Shown here: piece after piece, positions 58,418-64,000 of the stretch
Layout of the letters: every line of letters begins with the position of its first letter
Position numbering within the stretch: position 1 is the first letter of the stretch
Source: Peribacillus simplex
GTDB taxonomy: Bacteria; Bacillota; Bacilli; Bacillales; DSM-1321
Assembly: GCF_030123325.1 (NCBI RefSeq)
Contig: NZ_CP126106.1
Coordinates: 1,082,001-1,146,000 of the forward strand
Length of the DNA: 64,000 nt
Reading direction: 5' to 3'
The notes under the pieces: model-generated
What the model was told of the DNA's origin: nothing
Database searches by the model: none
What the model saw: the letters and a program-made list of their open reading frames with translations, nothing else
Made by a program: the position numbers and the translations under genes

Positions 58418-59350
58418 ATGGAGGGAACGGACGACTTTAAACCTGAACTAGCCAGAGAAGCAGTTAATGTGATTGAAAATGTAGCTGGAACATATCCTGG
58501 TTATCGGCGTGCGCATGCAAGGGGATATGTTTATGAGGGGGTTTTTACCCCAAACGGAAAAGCGTCCCCAATAACGGTGGCCCCACATCTTCAGGATGAA
58601 GCTGTGCCGGTGATCATTCGGTTTTCAAATAGCTCACCGATTCCAAGCCATCCTGATGCCATTTCCCCTGTAAAGGGCATGGCCGTCAAGTTTCAATTGC
58701 CGAATGGAGAGGAATCAGATCTCATTACTGTGACCATTCCGTTATTCTTTGCGAAAACACCGGAAGCGTTTATTGATATTGCAGACTTTTTCAAGTCTGC
58801 CAAAGAAGGTTTCCCCAATCTGAAAGAGCTTGCAAAAATCCTGTGGAAATACCCTGAAAGCAAGGCAAGCCTGCAAATGCTTAAAGAAATGCGTTCTCCA
58901 GCCAGTTTCTCAACTTGTCAATATTACTCCATTCATGCATTCTATTTCATTAACGCGGAAGGAAGGCGGCAGGCCATCAAGTACGAGTGGATACCTGATG
59001 CCGGCCTTAGTATGCTAGAAAAAAAGGAGGTGGCCAAGCATTCGCCGGAGTATCTGGTTGAAGAAATGGAAGAGAGGCTCAAGCAAGGTCCGGTGGGCTT
59101 TAATTTGAACATCCAAATAGGAGGGGAAAATGACCCGACTGACGATCCAACCACGGCTTGGTCGGAAGATAAACAGGTAATCACGATAGGGCATTTAATG
59201 ATTTCCGGAAAATCGGCAGTGTTTAAAGATACTTTAATGTTTGATCCAACCAATATTCCTGAAGGAATCGAATGCCCGGAAGACCGAATCTTGCATTTTC
59301 GCCATAGTGCGTATGCCGTCTCTTATGAACGTCGGATAAATAACGAATGA
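58418..59350 (+). CDS. Catalase-related peroxidase (SrpA-like)
   Basis: A 310-residue haem catalase-like protein, much shorter than a full catalase. The distal His is in YRRAHARGYVYEGVF (about residue 33); VIIRFSNSSPIPSHPDAISPVKGMAVKF matches the conserved catalase RFS and GMAVKF blocks. The proximal region reads LHFRHSAYAVSYERR. SrpA-type proteins are usually peroxidases. It follows GGTGGGGTGAGGTATC. No signal peptide seen, so cytoplasmic. Confidence 0.88.
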   Translation: MEGTDDFKPELAREAVNVIENVAGTYPGYRRAHARGYVYEGVFTPNGKASPITVAPHLQDEAVPVIIRFSNSSPIPSHPDAISPVKGMAVKFQLPNGEESDLITVTIPLFFAKTPEAFIDIADFFKSAKEGFPNLKELAKILWKYPESKASLQMLKEMRSPASFSTCQYYSIHAFYFINAEGRRQAIKYEWIPDAGLSMLEKKEVAKHSPEYLVEEMEERLKQGPVGFNLNIQIGGENDPTDDPTTAWSEDKQVITIGHLMISGKSAVFKDTLMFDPTNIPEGIECPEDRILHFRHSAYAVSYERRINNE

Positions 59351-59360
59351 AATCAAGAAA

Positions 59361-59392
59361 AAGGGGAATTCCCTTACTATAAGGGTCCCCTT
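59361..59392 (+). terminator. Terminator after the catalase gene
   Basis: AAGGGGA and TCCCCTT arms with an inner AAGGG pair; T residues follow weakly. Confidence 0.6.
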
Positions 59393-59393
59393 C

Positions 59394-59524
59394 AGACTGT
59401 CGGCAAACTGCTTTACTTTCCTCGGACTGAGCCAAGCCTCTTCAAAGCATCCGCCCGTGGGTTCTTGGCAAGCCTGTTATTCGGCAGGAGTGTCGCAAAT
59501 TTTCTTCAATTTAACGAGGGTCTC
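59394..59524 (-). repeat. Distant copy of the dispersed repeat (reverse orientation)
   Basis: On the minus strand this contains TTTGCGACACTCCTGCCG and AATAAC exactly as in the four tandem copies at 47704-48439, followed by a diverged version of the rest (AGGCTTGCCAAGAACCCAC, GAAGAGGCTTGGC, GTCCGAGGAAAG, TTTGCCGACAGTC). It lies between the catalase and aarF genes. Confidence 0.85.
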
Positions 59525-59567
59525 ATATATATAACAGTAAAAGACAATAGTCATGTTTTAAAATCAT

Positions 59568-59594
59568 GGTTCGGAGGTCAATCCGAACCTTTTT
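59568..59594. terminator. Terminator between the repeat and aarF
   Basis: GGTTCGGA and TCCGAACC form an 8-bp stem followed by TTTTT on the plus side. Confidence 0.7.
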
Positions 59595-59601
59595 CGTATG
59601 T

Positions 59602-61272
59602 TTACATTTTTCCGGATCTGAAAATGGTGTAGAGCATAAGTAAGAACATCAGGGTTGCAACGACAAATCCTATCTCGATGACCGGTATCTTCCATAGGAT
59701 CAAGGTTTCCCCGCCTATTGCAGAGCCGATAATGAGACCGACCATGATTATGCTGAATGCCAGCAGGATAATACTGAAAGACAGCCGGTTCGAGATTTGA
59801 TCAAGCTTATGTAAAAAAACTTGGAGTTCGGGAATGTTGATATCGAGCCGCAATTTCCCTTTTTTAATGATACCTGTCACTTCCTTGATATCCTTGGGCA
59901 ATTCGGCAATGGCTTCGGCAGACTCGATGAATTGATTCCAGGCGTTCTTCGCAATGTTTTTGGGGTTGTAGCGTTCCTTAAAAAGCCTTTCCCCAAAAGG
60001 TTCAGCTGCCTTCATAATGCTGAAATTCGGATCTAATCCTTCGACTATGGCCTCCATGGTAAGCAAAGCCTTGCCGAGCATCGTGAATTCGGGAGGGATT
60101 TGGACTTGATGCCGATTGGCAACCGTGAACAGGTCATTGACGGCTCCGCCTAAGCTGATTTGGCTCAATGGGATATCATAATATTTATTTCGCAGTTCAT
60201 CGATATCCCCTCTTAATGGGGCCATGTCGATTTCGTCCGTCAGGAGGCCCATCTCTGAAAGCGTCTTGATCAATCCATTGGTGCTGCCGCGTTTCAGATT
60301 GATGACAAGCGAGGCGAACTGAAACTTAGTTTCTTCCTCCAGCCGTCCCACCATTCCGAAATCCATGAGTGCGACGACATTCCCTGGCAAAATGATGATA
60401 TTGCCAGGGTGGGGATCGCCGTGGTAAAAGCCATCGATCAATATTTGCTGAAGCATGGAATTCGCTAATCTTTCCGCGATTTTCCGGCGATCATAACCTT
60501 CATCATCAAGCTGTTTATAATGATTGATCTTAATTCCTTGAATGAAATCCATCGTCAGGACCCTTTTTGTGGAAAACTCCCAATGGATCCTTGGTACCTT
60601 AAACCCTTGATCATCGATGAATTGCTTGGCTATTCTTTCCCCGTTTCGGCCCTCGGAGTTATAATCGAGTTCTGCACGGAGTGATTTAGCGAATTCATCA
60701 ATCATTTTTCTGATCTGGTAGCGTCTTGCCCAAGATATGCGTGCTTCCATCAGTCTTGCCAAATCATCGAGAATTTCCAAATCCGTTTCCACAGTCGGCA
60801 GGATATCGGGCCGCTGTACTTTGATTGCTACGACTTCCTGCGATGGAAGCCGTGCCATATGGACCTGCCCAATCGAAGCGGTTGCCAGTGGGGTTTCATG
60901 AAATTCAAGAAAAATGTTTTCCAAAGAATCACCCAATTCGGCTTCGACAATTTTGCGAACCCTCTCAAATGGAAAGGGGGTTACCTGGTCCTGTAGCTTT
61001 TCAAGTTCGCGGACGATTTCGTCAGGAACGAAATCACGCCTCGTACTTGCAATCTGACCAAGTTTAATGAATGTAGGTCCCAAGCTTTGTAATATCGTAT
61101 GCAGCCGCTCTCCAATTGAGCGGAGGTTCAGGTTTTCATCAGGTTGGAGTTTCGATGCAGCTTTGCTCTCGGATAATCCCAGACGATAGATGAAGTAACC
61201 AAAACCATTTTTCAAGAAGGCATTAATGATTTCTTGGTAACGATGTGCGTGTTTCAGTCGCTTGCGAAACAT
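59602..61272 (-). CDS. ABC1/AarF/UbiB atypical kinase family protein
   Basis: A 556-residue UbiB-family protein. The KxGQ region is LGPTFIKLGQIASTRRDFVP; ATASIGQVHMARLPSQEVVAIKVQRP holds the A-rich loop and nucleotide Lys; GFYHGDPHPGNIIILPGNVVALMDFGMVG carries the catalytic Asp and DFG. Two membrane helices lie at the C-terminus (FSIILLAFSIIMVGLIIGSAIGG and IEIGFVVATLMFLLMLYTIF). Family members are linked to isoprenoid lipid or quinone metabolism as ATPases. The ATG follows CAGGAGGTACTTGA. A phasin-like gene lies 15 bases upstream. Confidence 0.92.
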   Translation of the reverse strand: MFRKRLKHAHRYQEIINAFLKNGFGYFIYRLGLSESKAASKLQPDENLNLRSIGERLHTILQSLGPTFIKLGQIASTRRDFVPDEIVRELEKLQDQVTPFPFERVRKIVEAELGDSLENIFLEFHETPLATASIGQVHMARLPSQEVVAIKVQRPDILPTVETDLEILDDLARLMEARISWARRYQIRKMIDEFAKSLRAELDYNSEGRNGERIAKQFIDDQGFKVPRIHWEFSTKRVLTMDFIQGIKINHYKQLDDEGYDRRKIAERLANSMLQQILIDGFYHGDPHPGNIIILPGNVVALMDFGMVGRLEEETKFQFASLVINLKRGSTNGLIKTLSEMGLLTDEIDMAPLRGDIDELRNKYYDIPLSQISLGGAVNDLFTVANRHQVQIPPEFTMLGKALLTMEAIVEGLDPNFSIMKAAEPFGERLFKERYNPKNIAKNAWNQFIESAEAIAELPKDIKEVTGIIKKGKLRLDINIPELQVFLHKLDQISNRLSFSIILLAFSIIMVGLIIGSAIGGETLILWKIPVIEIGFVVATLMFLLMLYTIFRSGKM

Positions 61273-61287
61273 TCAAGTACCTCCTGA

Positions 61288-61590
61288 TCAGGATTGTATG
61301 TTTTGGTTCTGTTTTTCCAAAATTGCGATACGGCGCTCCAATTCCTGTACTTCTTCTTTAGTTGCCAAGTTTAGGCCATTGAGCGCTTGGTTGACTTTGG
61401 ACTTGACGGAATCATCCAGCTGCCTTTGGGCTTGTTCCCCTTTTTCGACCCATTGCTTAATAAGGGCCTTGGAGTCTTCTTTTGAGATATCGCCTTTTTT
61501 CACAAGAGAGTCCACTGCTTTTTCAATTTGTTCTTTTGTAGCAGCGGCAGCACCTAATCCTAAAGAAAACGCATTTTTTAATAAGTCCAT
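61288..61590 (-). CDS. Phasin-like coiled-coil protein
   Basis: A 100-residue helical protein: hydrophobic small-residue start LLKNAFSLGLGAAAATKEQIEKAVDSLVKKGDIS, then a long helix ending in a coiled coil (ATKEEVQELERRIAILEKQNQ). It resembles the phasin/PhaF-like proteins of bacilli that sit beside AarF kinases. The ribosome-binding site TTGGAGGAATGTAAAA precedes the ATG. It probably forms an operon with aarF; the function is unproven. Confidence 0.8.
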   Translation of the reverse strand: MDLLKNAFSLGLGAAAATKEQIEKAVDSLVKKGDISKEDSKALIKQWVEKGEQAQRQLDDSVKSKVNQALNGLNLATKEEVQELERRIAILEKQNQNIQS

Positions 61591-61833
61591 TTTTACATTC
61601 CTCCAATATAAATTTTCACACTGTAAGAAAGATAATGGCGGATGCCTTTAACCGTGGTTCATTCTTGTTGTTACTATCTATCATACATCACTTTAGGTCC
61701 GTACAAAAATATAAGGGTCCTGCAGATTTTTGATGATAATGAAGAGGATTAGTTGATCGGTCAAGGAAATGTTTGAAGTGAAGCAAATTGGATATTATGA
61801 TAGGGACAAATCTGTGAAAGTGAGGATGGAATA

Positions 61834-62583
61834 ATGGGATTCGCAAATAAAACGGTGATTGTAACAGGCGCTTCGAATGGTATAGGGAGAGGCGTGGCAA
61901 AGGGATATGCAGAAAGCGGCGCTTCTGTCGTTCTCGCAGATTTGGACGAGCGGGAAGGTGTTCTGTATGCGGAAGAGCTCAAAAGTAACGGTCATGAAGC
62001 CATGTTCGTTAAAACGGATGTACGCAAGGAGGCTGACATACAACATTTGATGGATGTAACTTTAAAAACATATAAGACCATTGATATATTAATCAATAAT
62101 GCAGGAAAGGCATTGTTCAAATCGCTTTATGATCTGACGATTGAGGAATGGGACGATATGTTGAACACGAATTTGCGCAGTGTTTTCCTTTGTTCCCGGG
62201 CAGCGGCAGAATCGATGCGAAAAAATGAAAAGGGAGGTGCAATCATCAATATAGCATCAACCAGAGCAATAATGTCTGAGCCGGATTCGGAATCCTATGC
62301 CGCGACAAAAGGAGGGATCAAAGCACTGACACATGCACTTGCCGCTTCTTTAGCCAAAGAGAAAATTACGGTCAATTCGATTTCTCCGGGCTGGATTGAA
62401 ACGGGAGATTATGACTTGCTGAGGGAAAAAGATCATCAGCAGCATTTTTCCAATCGGGTTGGCAAACCGGGAGACATTGCAAGGGCCTGTCTTTATTTGA
62501 CGGCAACGGAAAATGATTTCGTTACGGGTGCGGATCTTATCGTCGATGGAGGCATGACAAGAAAAATGATGTACGAGGAGTAA
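61834..62583 (+). CDS. Short-chain dehydrogenase/reductase
   Basis: A 249-residue SDR. The NAD(P) site is TGASNGIGRG (about 11-20), followed by acidic VVLADLDERE, which favours NAD. NNAG is at about 90; the catalytic Ser lies in NIASTRA and the Tyr/Lys pair in YAATKGG. The C-terminal SPGWIETGDY and TGADLIVDGGMTRKM are family-typical. The substrate is unknown; glucose dehydrogenase-like and 3-oxoacyl reductase-like members share these features. Start ATG after GTGAGGATGGAATA. Confidence 0.92.
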   Translation: MGFANKTVIVTGASNGIGRGVAKGYAESGASVVLADLDEREGVLYAEELKSNGHEAMFVKTDVRKEADIQHLMDVTLKTYKTIDILINNAGKALFKSLYDLTIEEWDDMLNTNLRSVFLCSRAAAESMRKNEKGGAIINIASTRAIMSEPDSESYAATKGGIKALTHALAASLAKEKITVNSISPGWIETGDYDLLREKDHQQHFSNRVGKPGDIARACLYLTATENDFVTGADLIVDGGMTRKMMYEE

Positions 62584-62584
62584 C

Positions 62585-62791
62585 TCATTTTTTCCGATAG
62601 AGATATTGCAGTTCAGTTCCGAGCTCACGGTTGAGCAGCTGTTCCATTTCTTCAAGCTCTTTTATGCCGATAGGGGCATCGACAGATGTCCAGTGAACGG
62701 TATAAACAAAATAGTAATCTCTTATTTTTCGGAAAATAACAGGCGAATTCGGGAATTGATCAAAAATTGCCCTGATATTATAGCGTCTCAT
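62585..62791 (-). CDS. Small hypothetical protein
   Basis: A 68-residue frame convergent with the SDR (stop codons one base apart). Aromatic-rich centre (FRKIRDYYFVYTVHW) and a charged helical C-terminus (IGIKELEEMEQLLNRELG). No clear ribosome-binding site is seen before the ATG. Likely real from its composition and gapless fit, but unrecognised. Confidence 0.5.
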   Translation of the reverse strand: MRRYNIRAIFDQFPNSPVIFRKIRDYYFVYTVHWTSVDAPIGIKELEEMEQLLNRELGTELQYLYRKK

Positions 62792-62878
62792 GTAGGACTA
62801 CTTAACAAGCTGCATGTAGCTACCCATCCTTTTCAAAAGAGATCAATGACTGCCAGGATGGCAGCCATTGGTCGGTTC

Positions 62879-63670
62879 TTATTTATCGTTGAATAAATTG
62901 AATAAGCCTCTAGCTACGCTGCCTTCTTCGGATGATCCTCCATTTTGCGGCGCTGCAGCAAATACACGGCTGGCAAGCCGGCTGAATGGCAAAGATTGCA
63001 CCCATACGGTTCCGGGCCCTTTTAATGTTGCAAAGAATAAACCTTCGCCTCCGAATAAAGCGGTTTTCACGCCTTTTACCGTTTCAATATTATAATCTAC
63101 CCCGCTAGTCATTGCCACTAAACATCCTGTATCTACGCGTAAAATCTCTCCGGCTGCCAATTCCTTTTTATGGATCGTACCGCCGGCATGAACGAAGGTC
63201 ATTCCATCTCCTTCAAGTTTTTGCATGATGAAGCCTTCACCGCCAAAGAAGCCTGCCCCTATTTTTCTCTGAAACTCTATTCCGACCGAAACGCCTTTTG
63301 CTGCCGCCAGGAAAGCGTCTTTTTGACATATGATTTTCCCGCCGAGCTCGCTTAAATCCATCGGGATGATTTTACCTGGATAAGGCGAGGCGAATGAAAC
63401 GTGTTTTTTATCACGTCCTTCATTCGTAAAAGCCGTCATGAAAAGACTCTCACCAGTCAGGAGCCGTTTCCCGGCACCGAATAACTTACCCATCATTCCG
63501 CTGTCACCATTCGAAGACCCATCGCCAAAGATGGTTTCCATCTTGATTCGATCTTCCATCATCATTAAACTTCCCGCTTCGGCAATCACCGTTTCCTGAG
63601 GGTCCAATTCCACTTCAACAAACTGCATGTCATCTCCATATATTTTAAAATCTATTTCATGGTTATTCAT
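62879..63670 (-). CDS. AIM24/TIGR00266 family protein
   Basis: A 263-residue beta-rich protein of the AIM24 (TIGR00266) family. Visible blocks: VELDPQETVIAEAGSLMMME near the start, FTNEGRDKKHVSFASPYPGKIIPMDL, GVEFQRK-like GVSVGIEFQRKIGAGFFGGEGFIMQKLEG and a Gly-rich FGGEGLFFATLKGPGTVWVQSL. Function is not established in bacteria. The ATG at 63670 follows AGGAGGAATGGAAA. The C-terminal 30 residues (AAPQNGGSSEEG) look flexible. Confidence 0.9.
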   Translation of the reverse strand: MNNHEIDFKIYGDDMQFVEVELDPQETVIAEAGSLMMMEDRIKMETIFGDGSSNGDSGMMGKLFGAGKRLLTGESLFMTAFTNEGRDKKHVSFASPYPGKIIPMDLSELGGKIICQKDAFLAAAKGVSVGIEFQRKIGAGFFGGEGFIMQKLEGDGMTFVHAGGTIHKKELAAGEILRVDTGCLVAMTSGVDYNIETVKGVKTALFGGEGLFFATLKGPGTVWVQSLPFSRLASRVFAAAPQNGGSSEEGSVARGLFNLFNDK

Positions 63671-63815
63671 TTTCCATTCCTCCTATCCGCCTTATTTTCA
63701 TTGTAAAAGATAAACTCTTAACCTGCCAATATTTTTCAGTTTTGCACCGTAATTTATATATTTTTTATTTTCAAGGGTATATCTAGTAAAATGAAGAAAG
63801 AAAATACAGCATGAC

Positions 63816-63849
63816 ACTTAAGCTGAAATGAACCTTATCTTAAGTGTAG
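63816..63849 (+). promoter_or_regulatory. Inverted repeat in the glpK leader
   Basis: ACACTTAAG (63816-63824) and CTTAAGTGT (63841-63849) form a perfect 9-bp inverted repeat with a 16-base spacer, directly before the AGGGGGAG ribosome-binding site. It has no T run, so it is not a terminator as written; an operator or RNA structure is possible. Confidence 0.45.
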
Positions 63850-63861
63850 GGGGAGACAACC

Positions 63862-64000
63862 ATGGAAACTTACATATTATCATTGGACCAAGGAACGACA
63901 AGTTCGCGGGCCATCCTATTTAATAAAAGCGGGGAAGTCTTGCATATTGCGCAAAAGGAATTCACCCAATATTTCCCGAATCCTGGATGGGTGGAGCATA
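63862..64000 (+). CDS. glpK: Glycerol kinase, N-terminal fragment
   Basis: The first 46 residues of a glycerol kinase: YILSLDQGTTSSRAILFNKSG is the FGGY-kinase N-terminal phosphate loop with the GTTSSR motif specific to GlpK, then FTQYFPNPGWVEH. It phosphorylates glycerol with ATP. The gene runs off the window end. The ATG at 63862 follows TAGGGGGAGACAACC. No glpF or glpP is seen upstream, unlike the usual glpFK order. Confidence 0.95.
   Translation, partial: METYILSLDQGTTSSRAILFNKSGEVLHIAQKEFTQYFPNPGWVEH

Noticed and set aside
1..64000. CRISPR arrays, tRNA or rRNA genes, prophage or transposase genes
   Set aside because: Looked for on both strands; no regular spacer-repeat pattern, cloverleaf, rRNA core or integrase/transposase motif was seen.

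Overview
The window reads as one contiguous piece of chromosome from a low-GC, endospore-forming Firmicute of the Bacillaceae. A Peribacillus/Bacillus simplex-like organism is my best guess. This rests on the strong AGGAGG-type ribosome-binding sites, frequent TTG/GTG starts, compact hairpin-plus-T-run terminators, a YjcZ-type spore peptide, Spx, LrpC-like, PpaC-like, CzcD-like and YtkA-like proteins, and a Bacillus-type dispersed repeat. No rRNA, tRNA, CRISPR array, prophage or insertion sequence was seen. The first gene (3-hydroxyacyl-CoA dehydrogenase) and the last (glycerol kinase) are cut by the window edges.

Layout. 1-3.9 kb: end of a phenylacetate-type CoA degradation operon (dehydrogenase, thiolase, enoyl-CoA hydratase, PaaX repressor) with a convergent gamma-carbonic-anhydrase-like gene. 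3.9-13.3 kb: housekeeping genes (nitronate monooxygenase, DedA, phosphoesterase, CzcD metal efflux, a two-component system, an Spx paralogue, orphan ModB, cold-shock protein). 13.4-17.6 kb: a class I ribonucleotide reductase operon ending in a flavodoxin, behind a cobalamin riboswitch, a terminator and two NrdR-like boxes. 17.8-26.3 kb: Mn-dependent pyrophosphatase, SulP transporter, a decayed PucR/CdaR-type regulator, a c-di-GMP-I riboswitch upstream of a 64-residue zinc-ribbon protein, an MFS pump, a CitMHS transporter and a Cu/Zn-SOD lipoprotein. 26.5-34 kb: tRNA uridine hydroxylase TrhO, a second nitronate monooxygenase, two acetyltransferases, MocR and MarR regulators, an AI-2E family membrane protein. 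34-43.4 kb: two CNNM/CBS transporter paralogues with unusual 5' leaders, a YitT-like protein, a tandem YtkA lipoprotein, a second DedA, a histidine kinase, a CDF transporter, an apparently orphan TPP riboswitch and a Usp. 43.6-48.5 kb: a bifunctional penicillin-binding protein, an HPr-like protein, IadA, and four tandem copies of a ~190 bp repeat. 48.8-58.3 kb: a complete 2-oxo acid dehydrogenase operon (E1 alpha, E1 beta, E2, E3), an amino-acid permease, a HisC-type aminotransferase and two Lrp/AsnC regulators, together suggesting amino-acid uptake and oxidative breakdown. 58.4-64 kb: a catalase-like protein, another copy of the repeat in reverse orientation, an AarF/UbiB kinase with a phasin-like partner, an SDR, an AIM24 protein and glpK.

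The most interesting material is regulatory RNA. There are three riboswitch classes (cobalamin, c-di-GMP-I, TPP). The c-di-GMP aptamer has a 12-nt segment able to pair with sequence next to the downstream ribosome-binding site. Two paralogous CNNM genes have a good Shine-Dalgarno sequence separated from the TTG start by a long hairpin, so that folding would restore normal spacing. All functional calls are from reading sequence and family knowledge; no database search was run.
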